Positions 51,819 to 60,890 of a stretch of DNA of 64,000 nucleotides are shown here, piece by piece. How positions within the stretch are numbered: the stretch's first letter is position 1; each line of letters begins with the position of its first letter. The DNA lies in contig NZ_CP049057.1 in the NCBI RefSeq assembly GCF_011044175.1, positions 2,929,501-2,993,500 on the forward strand. Direction: 5' to 3'. Position numbers and translations under genes: made by a program. The notes under the pieces are model-generated. The model was not told where the DNA came from, did not search any database, and saw only the letters and a list, made by a program, of their open reading frames with translations. The DNA is from Rasiella rasia (GTDB lineage Bacteria; Bacteroidota; Bacteroidia; Flavobacteriales; Flavobacteriaceae).

Positions 51819-52832
51819 ATGAATTTAGTTAGAAAGCTTTTGTTTCCTTTTGCTGTGCTCTATGGCTGGATTACTGGTATTCGTAATTTTTTGTACAACA
51901 AGGGCATCTTAAAAAGTACCGAGTATAAAGTACCAATTGTTTGTGTAGGTAACCTTTCTGTTGGTGGCACTGGAAAGTCGCCCATGATAGAATATTTAAT
52001 TTCATTTCTTAAAGAAGACTACCGTATTGCCGTATTAAGCCGTGGATACAAAAGAGCAACCAACGGTTTTATTGAAGTGACAGAATTGCACAACGCGCGC
52101 GAAGTAGGGGATGAACCCTTGCAATTTAAAACTAAATTTCCCGATGTTACTGTGGCTGTATGTGCAGATAGACGCACAGGAATAGAACATTTACAAGAAA
52201 AGGCCGATGTTATTTTGTTAGATGATGCTTTTCAGCATAGAAAAGTAAAAGCAGCGGTCAATATACTACTTACTCCTTTTCACGATTTGTTTATGGACGA
52301 TTGGATGCTTCCAACTGGCAATTTGCGCGAACCACGTCGTGGTTCTAAACGTACGCAATGTTTGGTAGTGACCAAATGTCCGCCAAGTGTGGCGTACGCT
52401 AAATTACAAGAGATAGAATTGAGAATGCCTATCTACAACCATCAAAAATTATATTTTTCTGGAATTAATTATGCAGAAACCATGCATGGTGCAAAAGAAT
52501 CGCAACCGCTACTATATCTAAAAGACAAACCATTTACATTGGTTACAGGTATTGCAGATCCGTCACCATTAGTAACTTATTTAACGGAGCAGGGATATAC
52601 GTTTACACACGAAAAGTTTCCAGATCATCATAATTTTTCTGATGCTGAAATAGCTGCATTAAGGCAAAAGGAATTAATTCTTACCACAGAAAAAGATTTT
52701 ATGCGCTTGCAGCATAGGGTTGAAAAATATGCCATGTACTATGTGCCTATAACCACCGTGATTTTGAAAGAGCAAGCAGAATTTTTTGAAGACTTCATTA
52801 TTAAGTCAATCGATAAAAAACGATTAGGCTAA
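51819..52832 (+). CDS. lpxK: Tetraacyldisaccharide 4'-kinase
   Basis: Start set at ATG 51819 (MNLVRKLLFPFAVLYGWITGIRN); an in-frame TTG at 51789 adds ten residues with no support. 337 residues. The N-terminal membrane helix is followed by VCVGNLSVGGTGKSPM (Walker A), RGYKR, DEPLQFK and ILLDDAFQHRKV (Walker B-like DDxxQ). It phosphorylates the 4' position of the lipid A disaccharide on the inner face of the inner membrane. Overlaps the convergent histidine kinase stop by 4 bases. Confidence 0.94.
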   Translation: MNLVRKLLFPFAVLYGWITGIRNFLYNKGILKSTEYKVPIVCVGNLSVGGTGKSPMIEYLISFLKEDYRIAVLSRGYKRATNGFIEVTELHNAREVGDEPLQFKTKFPDVTVAVCADRRTGIEHLQEKADVILLDDAFQHRKVKAAVNILLTPFHDLFMDDWMLPTGNLREPRRGSKRTQCLVVTKCPPSVAYAKLQEIELRMPIYNHQKLYFSGINYAETMHGAKESQPLLYLKDKPFTLVTGIADPSPLVTYLTEQGYTFTHEKFPDHHNFSDAEIAALRQKELILTTEKDFMRLQHRVEKYAMYYVPITTVILKEQAEFFEDFIIKSIDKKRLG

Positions 52833-55081
52833 CGAGGAGCGGGCATTTTTTTACCTTCCAAGGTTCGGTAGATTTTCTCGAAGAACTCTTCTGTTTTAAA
52901 TGGTTTTGGGATAATTTCATTAAAACCTGCACGGTAAAAATCGTCAAGATTTTCGTCTATAGTTACAGCGGTTAAGGCAATAATTGGAATGTCTTTGTTA
53001 AACTCTCGTATCTTTTGAGTGGCTTCAATCCCACTAATACCTGGCATGTGAATATCCATTAAAATAATATCGAACGTCTGCTTTTCTACCATCTTTACGG
53101 CATCCATTCCATTGTCTGCCACATCACAAATCATCTTGTTTTTCTCCAAGATTTTCTTCGTAATCATTTGGTTGATTTTATTGTCTTCAACCACCAATAC
53201 GTTTCTGTTCTCTAATGCAATATAATCTACGTCGTAAATTATATTATTTGGGTTGTTGTCTTCTTGGAATTCTTCGGAAATACTAAAATTAACATTAAAC
53301 CAAAACTTAGAACCTTTACCTAGTTCGCTTTCTAAATGAATTTTACTTCCCATTAATTCTAATAAATTCTTTACAATAGATAGTCCAAGACCGGTACCAC
53401 CAAACTTTCTGTTAATCTGAAGCGAAGCTTGAGAAAAAGTTTCAAAAATACTTTTCTGCTTCTTTTTGGAAATACCCACTCCATTATCCTCTATCTCAAA
53501 ATGTAGTTTCACTTTATTTGAGCTTTGATCGAGTTTTGAAACACGTATCACAACCTCTCCGTTCTGCGTAAACTTAACCGAATTTCCAATAAGATTAATT
53601 AATACCTGCGAGAGCTTTAGTGGGTCTCCTACCAATTTATTTGGTATTGCATCGTCAAATTCTAGTCGGAGGTGGTTTTTTCTGTCATCTGCAGATTTTT
53701 TTAAGGCAACCATCACATCGTTAATACGCTTTTTAAGAGAGAACGTGGTTTTTTCCATTTCTACCTTATTGGCCTCAAGCTTATTTAAATCAAGAATATT
53801 GTTGATAAGAGAAAGTAAGTATTCACCCGAAAATTTAAGTGAATTAAGATGCTCTTTTTGTTCGTCTTTGGGGTCTTCTTCAAGCAATAAATGTGTGAGC
53901 CCGGTTACTGCGTATAAAGGTGTACGTAGTTCGTGTGTAATAGTCGACAAAAATTGGGCTTTCGCCAAAGAAGCTTTTTCAGCCTTTTCTTTAGCGCTCT
54001 GCATTTCTACATTTTTATCTTGCAACAGATTGTTTGCTTTGGCACGTAGGTTATTATTTTTGTATAAAGATAGGGTGAGTAGTGATAAGATAATGATAAG
54101 GGCTATACTTAGCCCGGTTGTCATTTTATTTAGATTTAGTGTTCTTTTTTGTTCGTCTATTTCAGACTGTTTGTTTTCAATAATTTGTGTAAGATCTCCA
54201 ATGCTAGTTTCTGCGTCTAATCCTTTAGAAATTGCCGCAGTATATACCCTATGGATTGAGTCATTAATTTTTGTGTACTTGTTGTAATAAAGTAACGCTT
54301 CGTCAGCATTACCCTCTTTAATTGCAATTTGAGATGTGATTCTATAACTTTCTGTGAGTAGTTGAGAATACCCTCTGGCCTCAATAATATTATTGGCATT
54401 ATCTAAGGCTATTTTTGCTTTATGAAATGGATTTTCTATATCTCTTTCTGAAACTTTAAGCAGTGCATCGGCTTTATTCAATTCTGTAGATGCCTCTTGA
54501 AATTTCATATCTCCTATTCTAAATGTAGGAAGACAAGCATTAAAGTAATTAATGGCTTTTTTATAATTTCCTCGTTGTAGTTCAAGTACTCCGAAACCTG
54601 AAATTACATTGGCCTGATTGGTTTCATTGTTTTGAGCAGCATATATTTTGTCGGCTTTTTGGAGATACTCTTCAGCCTTGTCAAATTCTTCGAGTCTGGT
54701 TAATATCAGGCCATGAAGTGTATACGTATGAGCTAATCTTGCCGTGGTCTGTTCTTGGTCGAGATAGGTTAGGGTGATCTCAATTTCCGACTTTGCCTTT
54801 TTATAATTTTGTAAGAAATAATTGAGTTCAGCTAAATTTAATCTAGAATCGGCTTTTAAACTTTCATAATCGCCATTTTGAATACGCTTTTCGGCTTCAA
54901 TTAATTTTACAATGGCTTCGTCGAAATTTTGAACAGAAATGGCTTGCGCAGCCTCAGTTTGCAGATTTTTAATTGCTGCAATAGAGTCTGTCCTGGTGTT
55001 TTGAGAAAAAACAACCATGGTCAGTAAAAAACAACTGAGATTCAGCAGCTGTCTTTTATATTTTCTTAGCAAGCTTCGCAT
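52829..55081 (-). CDS. Hybrid histidine kinase with periplasmic TPR repeats and receiver domain
   Basis: 750 residues. Signal-like N-terminus, then TPR-type helices at ~40-290, a coiled segment, a membrane helix near 325 and a coiled coil. HisKA follows with His383 in FLSTITHELRTPLYAV; HATPase has LINLIGNSVKFTQNGE (N box), DNGVGIS (G1) and GGTGLGLSIVKNLLE (G2). The receiver domain has phosphoacceptor Asp676 in ILMDIHMPGISG and Lys near IPKPF. This is the common Bacteroidota layout in which the TPR sensor lies outside the membrane. No separate response-regulator gene is next to it. Gap of 30 bases to gap upstream. Confidence 0.94.
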   Translation of the reverse strand: MRSLLRKYKRQLLNLSCFLLTMVVFSQNTRTDSIAAIKNLQTEAAQAISVQNFDEAIVKLIEAEKRIQNGDYESLKADSRLNLAELNYFLQNYKKAKSEIEITLTYLDQEQTTARLAHTYTLHGLILTRLEEFDKAEEYLQKADKIYAAQNNETNQANVISGFGVLELQRGNYKKAINYFNACLPTFRIGDMKFQEASTELNKADALLKVSERDIENPFHKAKIALDNANNIIEARGYSQLLTESYRITSQIAIKEGNADEALLYYNKYTKINDSIHRVYTAAISKGLDAETSIGDLTQIIENKQSEIDEQKRTLNLNKMTTGLSIALIIILSLLTLSLYKNNNLRAKANNLLQDKNVEMQSAKEKAEKASLAKAQFLSTITHELRTPLYAVTGLTHLLLEEDPKDEQKEHLNSLKFSGEYLLSLINNILDLNKLEANKVEMEKTTFSLKKRINDVMVALKKSADDRKNHLRLEFDDAIPNKLVGDPLKLSQVLINLIGNSVKFTQNGEVVIRVSKLDQSSNKVKLHFEIEDNGVGISKKKQKSIFETFSQASLQINRKFGGTGLGLSIVKNLLELMGSKIHLESELGKGSKFWFNVNFSISEEFQEDNNPNNIIYDVDYIALENRNVLVVEDNKINQMITKKILEKNKMICDVADNGMDAVKMVEKQTFDIILMDIHMPGISGIEATQKIREFNKDIPIIALTAVTIDENLDDFYRAGFNEIIPKPFKTEEFFEKIYRTLEGKKMPAPR

Positions 55082-55111
55082 TAAGTAGGTGTACTTTGGC
55101 GATAAATATAG

Positions 55112-56110
55112 TTATTTCCTCGAGATTTGTAGGATTAAATCAACGATTCTTGACGAATACCCCGTTTCGTTATCGTACCACCCAATAATCTTTATCATTG
55201 TCCCAATTACAGAGGTCATACCAGCGTCAAAGATGCACGAGTGCGTATTTCCTATAATATCTATAGAGACTATTGGGTCTTCTGTATATTCTAAAATTCC
55301 ACTAAATTCATTTTCAGATGCTTTTTTAAATACATCATTTACTTGCTCAATACTCACCTCGGTAGCTACATTAAAGGTTATGTCGCATAAAGACCCATTT
55401 GGCACGGGAACACGAATACCACAGCCTCCAATAACGTCAGATAAATGAGGGAAAACTTTAGTGAGGGCCTTTGCAGCTCCTGTAGTAGTTGGTACAATAG
55501 ATTGCCCTGCTGCTCGAGCTCGACGAAGATCCCGATGGGGTTGGTCGTGTAAGCTTTGGTCTGTAGTGTAGCTGTGCACTGTTGTAATGTAGGCTTGCTT
55601 AATACCACATAATTCATCAATAATTTTTAGCATGGGGCCAGCATTATTGGTGGTGCAAGAAGCGTTTGAAATAATGGTGTCTTCTTCGGAAATCGTTGCG
55701 TCATTAACTCCGAGTACCACTGTTTTAATATCGTCATCTATAGGGGGTACCGATAAAATTACTTTTTTAGCCCCGTTGGTAATATGATGTGTTAACTCAC
55801 TACGAAGCTTGAATTTTCCGGTACATTCTACTACAATATCTACCACATCCCATTGAATATTGAAAATTTCACTTTCCGAAGAAAATCGGACCCGATGATT
55901 GCCAACTAAAATTTCATCCTCTTTGGTTTCAATATTTTCTTTTAACACACCGTGAATACTATCGTATTTTAATAAATGTGCTAGAGTCTTTGTGTTTGCA
56001 ATGTCGTTTACTGCTACAACTTCAATATCTGGATGATGCAACAAACTACGAAACAAGGTTCTGCCAATGCGTCCAAACCCGTTAATTCCGACTTTAATTT
56101 TTGTTGCCAT
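55112..56110 (-). CDS. gap: Glyceraldehyde-3-phosphate dehydrogenase, type I
   Basis: 332 residues. VGINGFGRIGRTLFRSL (NAD-binding), catalytic Cys152 in SNASCTTN and His179 in YITTVHSYT, and YDNETGYSSR at the C-terminus. The residue after SCTTN is Asn (SCTTNN) where most GapA have Cys (SCTTNC). It may be a second, possibly biosynthetic, GAPDH; only the organism's full gene set would tell. Asp36 (VNDIA) favours NAD over NADP. Lies 17 bases downstream of lipA. Confidence 0.95.
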   Translation of the reverse strand: MATKIKVGINGFGRIGRTLFRSLLHHPDIEVVAVNDIANTKTLAHLLKYDSIHGVLKENIETKEDEILVGNHRVRFSSESEIFNIQWDVVDIVVECTGKFKLRSELTHHITNGAKKVILSVPPIDDDIKTVVLGVNDATISEEDTIISNASCTTNNAGPMLKIIDELCGIKQAYITTVHSYTTDQSLHDQPHRDLRRARAAGQSIVPTTTGAAKALTKVFPHLSDVIGGCGIRVPVPNGSLCDITFNVATEVSIEQVNDVFKKASENEFSGILEYTEDPIVSIDIIGNTHSCIFDAGMTSVIGTMIKIIGWYDNETGYSSRIVDLILQISRK

Positions 56111-56127
56111 TATAGAATTGGTAGAAA

Positions 56128-57000
56128 TTAAGTTAGATGCTTTTGAGCCTTATATGAAGATCGAACCAATGCACCACTCTCAACATGACGAAAGCCCATT
56201 TCTAGACCAATTTCTTCATATTTTTTAAACTGCTCTGGGGTGATGAATTCTTTTACAGGCAAGTGTTTTTTAGAAGGTTGAAGGTATTGACCAATGGTTA
56301 CAATATCTAGCCCTACGTTTCTTAAATCTTGCATGGTTTGCAGCACTTCTTCTTCTTTTTCTCCAAGGCCTAGCATGATACCACTTTTGGTTCTAGTTAT
56401 GCCTTGCTCTTTAAGGTATCGTAACACTTCTAAGCTTCGTTCGTACTTTGCCTGAATGCGTACTTCACGAGTCAGTCGCTTTACGGTTTCCATATTATGT
56501 GAGACTACTTCTGGTGCAACTGCAATAATACGGTCTATATGTTTGGTTTCACCCTGAAAATCTGGGATGAGTGTTTCTAGTGTAGTCTCTGGATTCATTC
56601 TGCGAATCGCCTTTACGGTTTCAGCCCACATTATTGAGCCCATATCTTTTAAATCGTCTCGATCTACAGACGTTACAACTGCGTGCTTTATATTCATTAA
56701 TTTAATAGATCGTGCTACTTTTTCAGGTTCGTCCCAATCTACCGTTTCTGGCCGTCCAGTTTTCACTCCGCAAAATCCGCATGAACGTGTGCAAATATTA
56801 CCCAATATCATAAACGTCGCAGTTCCTTCTGTCCAGCATTCACCCATGTTAGGGCAACTTCCCGAGGTGCAAATAGTATGTAAATCGTATTTGTCTACTA
56901 GACCCCGTAATTCTGTATACTTTTTTCCAGTAGGCAACTTTACCCGCAGCCATTTTGGCTTAGGTGCAGGTCTTGTGGGTGTAAGAGATTCTGTGCTCAT
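56128..57000 (-). CDS. lipA: Lipoyl synthase
   Basis: 290 residues. Both iron-sulphur clusters are accounted for: [13 protein letters not shown] (auxiliary, C-x4-C-x5-C) and CTRSCGFC (radical-SAM C-x3-C-x2-C). [14 protein letters not shown] and the terminal SSYKAQ are further LipA marks. It inserts two sulphurs into protein-bound octanoate to give the lipoyl cofactor of PDH and OGDH. A TATCTTTG box stands 9 bases before the ATG. Probably co-transcribed with gap and perhaps the histidine kinase. Confidence 0.97.
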   Translation of the reverse strand: MSTESLTPTRPAPKPKWLRVKLPTGKKYTELRGLVDKYDLHTICTSGSCPNMGECWTEGTATFMILGNICTRSCGFCGVKTGRPETVDWDEPEKVARSIKLMNIKHAVVTSVDRDDLKDMGSIMWAETVKAIRRMNPETTLETLIPDFQGETKHIDRIIAVAPEVVSHNMETVKRLTREVRIQAKYERSLEVLRYLKEQGITRTKSGIMLGLGEKEEEVLQTMQDLRNVGLDIVTIGQYLQPSKKHLPVKEFITPEQFKKYEEIGLEMGFRHVESGALVRSSYKAQKHLT

Positions 57001-57009
57001 AAGATGCTA

Positions 57010-57017
57010 CAAAGATA
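57010..57017 (-). promoter_or_regulatory. Predicted -7 promoter box for lipA
   Basis: TATCTTTG on the minus strand, 9 bases before the lipA ATG. No TTG found at 17-23 bases further upstream. The implied leader is only a few bases. Confidence 0.42.
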
Positions 57018-57093
57018 CCATTTTTTCCCTTCAGAATTTGGCTATCGATGTGCAACATTTTCAATTGCGTACATACAACAAACCATAAAATTT

Positions 57094-58302
57094 CTAAAAT
57101 AAGGTGCTAATATACCATGCGCTAAAACCAAAAAGAACTGTGATACCTAAAAGGCTAAATAAACGCATTCGATGAGAGGGGCGTGCGTTTTCAGGGGTAT
57201 GCTTTCCATTGAGAAGTGCATAGTTTATAATGGCGTAAAATGGAGCTGTAAGAAACGAAAGTACAGTTGCAATTTTTACAAGTAGTCCCATTTCAGATAG
57301 GAAAAAGAAGAAAATCAATAAGGTTCCAAATGCTAAAACTAATAGCCACATTATATATCCTTTCGTATAGGTCTTGCCAGTTAAAATTTCCGAAGAAAGA
57401 TGCATCACTCGTGGAGAACCGTCTAATGTGGTAAGGGAGGTGCTAAACATTGTAGTTAAAGCAGCAATACCAATAATAAGCTTGGTATTTTCTCCTAGTC
57501 CGTTGGTGTATAGTGCAATAAGCTGATTGGCAAACGCACCGCCTGCGCTAGAGAAGCTTTCGCCACTGCCAAACATCACAAGAGCTCCCAAGGCTAAAAA
57601 GCAAATAGCTAAGAGCGTGGTCACCACGTAACCAACATTGAAATCGAAACGCGATTGTTTTGCGTCTATCGATGGGTCTAGTTTTATCTTTTCTACAGTC
57701 CATACGCTATGCCATACCGAAATATCGAGTGGAGCTGGCATCCAACCCATAAACGCAATTAAAAAACCAACCGCGGCTGCTTCGGTGGGGAATGTCTGCG
57801 AAAAATCTACAGTTTCTACAGACCCAGTGGCTAAAATAACGGCAATAAGTGTGCTTATGGTGAGGCATATTACAATCACTTTCATGAGACTGTCTAATAC
57901 CTTATATTTTCCGATAACCAAAATACTTAAGCAAATCCCAGTAATAATGGCAGTCCATAATACAATACTACCTCCAAATAGTGAGCTTGCAATACCTGCG
58001 GTTACAATGGTAACCGCAGTTTGAATGGTAAACATTGTGGCAAAGGTTAAGATGAAATAGGCTATTAAGACCCCTTTGCCTAATTTTTTATACCCATGAA
58101 GGAGACTTTTGCCTGTAGCCGTAGCATACCTAGAACCATATTCGAAAAAAGGATACTTTACGGCGTTAATGAGTAGCAAGGCCCATAAAAGTCCAAAACC
58201 AAAATCGGCCCCTGCTCGTGTAGATTGAACTAAGTGTGATACGCCTATGGCAGCACCAGCAAAAAGACATCCAGGCCCGAGCTTTCGTAATTTTGCAATC
58301 AA
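57094..58302 (-). CDS. Nramp-superfamily transporter with non-canonical metal site
   Basis: 402 residues with about eleven membrane helices. The N-terminal LGPGCLFAGAAIGVSHLVQSTRAG aligns with the Nramp first helix, but the metal-binding D-P-G-N there is A-I-G-V-S-H. In the sixth helix GWMPAPLDISVW replaces the usual A-x-x-M-P-H. So the canonical divalent-metal ligands are absent and the substrate may differ (other metal, or another solute). The TTG at 58302 is the only reasonable start, sharing bases with the sigma factor's TGA, which implies coupled translation. Third in a unit with the GT2 and ECF sigma genes. Confidence 0.85.
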   Translation of the reverse strand: MIAKLRKLGPGCLFAGAAIGVSHLVQSTRAGADFGFGLLWALLLINAVKYPFFEYGSRYATATGKSLLHGYKKLGKGVLIAYFILTFATMFTIQTAVTIVTAGIASSLFGGSIVLWTAIITGICLSILVIGKYKVLDSLMKVIVICLTISTLIAVILATGSVETVDFSQTFPTEAAAVGFLIAFMGWMPAPLDISVWHSVWTVEKIKLDPSIDAKQSRFDFNVGYVVTTLLAICFLALGALVMFGSGESFSSAGGAFANQLIALYTNGLGENTKLIIGIAALTTMFSTSLTTLDGSPRVMHLSSEILTGKTYTKGYIMWLLVLAFGTLLIFFFFLSEMGLLVKIATVLSFLTAPFYAIINYALLNGKHTPENARPSHRMRLFSLLGITVLFGFSAWYISTLF

Positions 58303-58871
58303 ATGGTGTTGTTTTTGTTTATAATTTCGGCAAGGAGTTTTCTTGCGCGCAGTAAACGAACTTTTACATTGTTTAGCGGTTCTCCTAAGTTTTCAGAAAT
58401 CTCGTTGTAACTCATTTCTTGAAAGTAGCGCAAATTAATGACGTCTTGATAATGTGGTTTCAGTTTCTTTATAAAGCGCAATAACTCGGCTAAATTTTGT
58501 TCAGAGATAAGTATGTCTTCGGGTGTAGGGCTGTCATCCACAATTTTTTTTATTCGCTCATCGCTTGTATCTGTGGTGTTAGCTATTACTGAGGTGCTTT
58601 TTTTCCTGTACTTATCAATCTGTATGTTTTTAGATATTGTGATAAGCCAAGTGCTAAACGTATATTTAGAATCGAAGGTATCGATTTTATCAAATGCCTT
58701 AGAGAATGTTTCTATGGTTATGTCTTCTGCTTCGTATTCATTTCGAACACGTTTTAATTGAAAGCCGTAAACTTCATTCCAGTATTGGTGTAATAGAAAG
58801 CTGAAAGCCCCTTGCTTTCCTTTCTTGGCTTTTTCAACATACGCTATTATAAGTTCCTTGGTTATTTCCAA
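58299..58871 (-). CDS. RNA polymerase ECF sigma factor
   Basis: 190 residues. Region 2: EYEAEDITIETFSKAFDKIDTF (region 2.2) and YTFSTWLITISKNIQIDKYRKK (2.4). Region 4: PHYQDVINLRYFQEMSYNEISENLGEPLNNVKVRLLRARKLL with the helix-turn-helix. A typical ECF sigma. No anti-sigma gene is adjacent: it overlaps the GT2 gene at its start by 10 bases and the Nramp-like gene at its end. It may be autonomously regulated or partnered elsewhere. Start ATG 58871. Confidence 0.93.
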   Translation of the reverse strand: MEITKELIIAYVEKAKKGKQGAFSFLLHQYWNEVYGFQLKRVRNEYEAEDITIETFSKAFDKIDTFDSKYTFSTWLITISKNIQIDKYRKKSTSVIANTTDTSDERIKKIVDDSPTPEDILISEQNLAELLRFIKKLKPHYQDVINLRYFQEMSYNEISENLGEPLNNVKVRLLRARKLLAEIINKNNTI

Positions 58872-59956
58872 CGGGTGGGTTTTGCACTACTATTAAAAAT
58901 AAAGATACTCAATTGGAAGCATACCAAAAACAATTCTAAAAAAGGAAGAAATGGTATTAGATTACGCTCTTTCAGATTTTGAGCTGCTTTTCCTACTACA
59001 ATATATTGACATAGCAGCCGTACTAAAACTACAGCTAAAACAATTTTCCAATTACTTAGTAAGAGACAAACAGGCGTTAATAGCCAAAAGAGTAGGTTGG
59101 CGACATAATACGTGCTTAAGAGAAATTTATGCTTTGGTTTATACAGTTTGGCCGTTGTGACATGCCTTCTTTTTTGAAGTAGCCAAGCCTTAAATGTTGT
59201 TTTGGGCTTAGAAATCGTAAAACTCTCTTCGGAAAAGCACAATACGGTATTTGCAGAGGTAGCAACCTCATTTACAAATAAATCGTCATCGCCAGAAGGT
59301 AGCTGAATATGACTTATAAAACCGTTATTGTCGTAGTACAGTTTGCTGGTGTACGCGAGATTTCTTCCAACTCCCATGTAGGGTGTGCCCGCTTTCGCGT
59401 AAGAAAAATACTGGAGCGCTGTCATGAGAGTTTCAAAACGTATTAATGCGTTTAAAAAGCCTTTTTCCTTCACATAAGCTCCATAACCAAGAACTAATTG
59501 TTTTGTTTGGTCTAGGTTTTTCGTCATTTCGGCAAGCCAGTTGGGCGAGGCAGGCTTACAATCGGCATCGGTAAATAGCATTCGCTTATTAACTGCCTTT
59601 TTTATACCAAGGGTAAGGGCATATTTTTTGTTTCCCCAAAAAGCTTCATTGTTTTCAACGTTCACAATTTTTACTCGGTTGTCTTCGTTGGCGAAATCTT
59701 CCATGACATCTAAGGTGTTATCTGAGGAAGAGTCGTTAATTAAAATGACTTCAAAATTTGGATATGCCTGTGCTAAGATGGAGGGGATGTTTTTTGCTAA
59801 ATTTTCAGCTTCGTTTTTAGCACAAATAATAATAGAAACTGGGTAGGTTTTGTAAGTAGAAACGGTAGGGGGTTTCAGAAAAGAAAACTTCGAGAATAAA
59901 ATATAATAGCCACAATTAATAAGTACAACAGCAGCCAATACGTAGAGTAATACCAT
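58862..59956 (-). CDS. Glycosyltransferase family 2, membrane-associated
   Basis: 364 residues. N-terminal membrane helix, then YPVSIIICAKNEAENL, LFTDADCKP (DxD), SGDDDLFVNEVA (catalytic Asp) and LQKRRHVTTA (QxxRW-type). Two C-terminal helices follow. This is the processive-like GT2 fold that polymerises or transfers sugars at the cytoplasmic face, similar to beta-glycosyltransferases. It starts 22 bases after the 67-residue protein's stop and overlaps the sigma factor. Confidence 0.92.
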   Translation of the reverse strand: MVLLYVLAAVVLINCGYYILFSKFSFLKPPTVSTYKTYPVSIIICAKNEAENLAKNIPSILAQAYPNFEVILINDSSSDNTLDVMEDFANEDNRVKIVNVENNEAFWGNKKYALTLGIKKAVNKRMLFTDADCKPASPNWLAEMTKNLDQTKQLVLGYGAYVKEKGFLNALIRFETLMTALQYFSYAKAGTPYMGVGRNLAYTSKLYYDNNGFISHIQLPSGDDDLFVNEVATSANTVLCFSEESFTISKPKTTFKAWLLQKRRHVTTAKLYKPKHKFLLSTYYVANLLFWLLTPVCLLLSNWKIVLAVVLVRLLCQYIVVGKAAQNLKERNLIPFLPFLELFLVCFQLSIFIFNSSAKPTRWK

Positions 59957-59978
59957 AGGCGCGCTTTACCAAATTAAA

Positions 59979-60182
59979 TTATGAATGAGTTTCTTCCTGG
60001 CACGTATCGAACTGGTCTGGTGTTTTACCACAAAAACCACAAGCTTCACCATCTTTGTTTAAGAACGGGTTCTGACTCGCGCAGGTACCTGCAAATTCAC
60101 CATCTTTTTTAGCCCAAAGTTTTATGGCAATTCCTGCTACTGCTACTAATAAAAGTACAATTGTAATGAGTAAGATTTTCAT
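59979..60182 (-). CDS. Small Cys-rich membrane-anchored protein (67 residues)
   Basis: One N-terminal membrane helix (KILLITIVLLLVAVAGIAIKLW) followed by a ~40-residue tail with four Cys in C-x-S-Q ... ACGFCGKTPDQFDTC. The CGFC pair looks like a redox or metal motif. I recall this kind of protein in many flavobacteria, with no assigned role. It lies first in the GT2/ECF/Nramp unit, with a TATTTTTG box 18 bases before the ATG. It might be involved in metal or redox sensing; that is inference from the cysteines. Confidence 0.82.
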   Translation of the reverse strand: MKILLITIVLLLVAVAGIAIKLWAKKDGEFAGTCASQNPFLNKDGEACGFCGKTPDQFDTCQEETHS

Positions 60183-60200
60183 TTGCTTTCTTTTGAGCTA

Positions 60201-60208
60201 CAAAAATA
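60201..60208 (-). promoter_or_regulatory. Predicted -7 promoter box for the small Cys-rich protein unit
   Basis: TATTTTTG on the minus strand, 18 bases before the ATG at 60182. The matching upstream TTG was not found at the standard spacing. Confidence 0.4.
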
Positions 60209-60220
60209 CAATCTTTATTA

Positions 60221-60249
60221 TTGATGCCTTAAAATTTTCAGTATTTTTA
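60221..60249 (+). promoter_or_regulatory. Predicted promoter for the fasciclin lipoprotein
   Basis: TTG at 60221-60223, 18-base spacer, TATTTTTA at 60242-60249 (one mismatch to TAnnTTTG at the last base). The ATG follows 23 bases later. Confidence 0.4.
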
Positions 60250-60272
60250 GCCTCCAAATTAGAAGCAAAATC

Positions 60273-60890
60273 ATGAACACTACTAGATTTTTTACAGCTG
60301 CAATACTTGGTGCATTATTATTAGTTTCTTGTAAAAATGATACCAAAAGCAACGATGGAGCAGAAGTTTCAACTACAGAAAATGTAAAAGTTTCAGAAAA
60401 AAAGCCTGAAAAGAAGGTAAAACCATTAACCCAAGAACAGAGAAGGGCTGCAAACGGCGTGCAACGAAAATTGATGAAAACCAAGGAGTCTAAAGAGTTT
60501 ACTCGGGCGTTGGTAACAGCAGAATTAATTGGAGAACTTGAAGATCTTGAAACTAACTACACGATTTTTGCGGCAGATAATGATGCTTTTAAAGTATTAG
60601 AGCCTGGCCAGAACGTACTAACCGACCCGAGTAGAAGAGCAGAGTTGGTGGCGTTACTAAGCAATCATATTGTAAAAGGTTCTTTTTCTTCTGCAGATTT
60701 AGCCCAGGAAATAAAGAAGAACGGCAAGTATGTGCTCACTACTATTCACGATAAAAAACTAACGGTGTCAATGAAAAACGACCTTATGGTTGTTACCAAT
60801 GCCAACAAGAGTAGTACAGTTACCTTAGGAAAGACCGATATTAAAGGTACTAATGGAATATTGCACATTGTAGATGGCTTGCTAAAATAA
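60273..60890 (+). CDS. Fasciclin-domain lipoprotein
   Basis: 205 residues with a lipoprotein signal (FFTAAILGALLLVSC, Cys18). A Lys/Glu-rich linker (~20-65) leads into a single fasciclin (FAS1) domain: NYTIFAADNDAFKVL, LLSNHIVKGSF, LTVSMKNDLMVVTNANKSS and GTNGILHIVDGLL are the conserved H1/H2-type segments. FAS1 domains mediate adhesion. The protein is likely attached to the outer or inner membrane. Ends one base before the convergent murB stop. Confidence 0.92.
   Translation: MNTTRFFTAAILGALLLVSCKNDTKSNDGAEVSTTENVKVSEKKPEKKVKPLTQEQRRAANGVQRKLMKTKESKEFTRALVTAELIGELEDLETNYTIFAADNDAFKVLEPGQNVLTDPSRRAELVALLSNHIVKGSFSSADLAQEIKKNGKYVLTTIHDKKLTVSMKNDLMVVTNANKSSTVTLGKTDIKGTNGILHIVDGLLK

Noticed and set aside
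58513-59160. Plus-strand frames antisense to the sigma factor and GT2 genes
   Set aside because: They have no start context or family similarity and are explained as shadows of well-supported genes.
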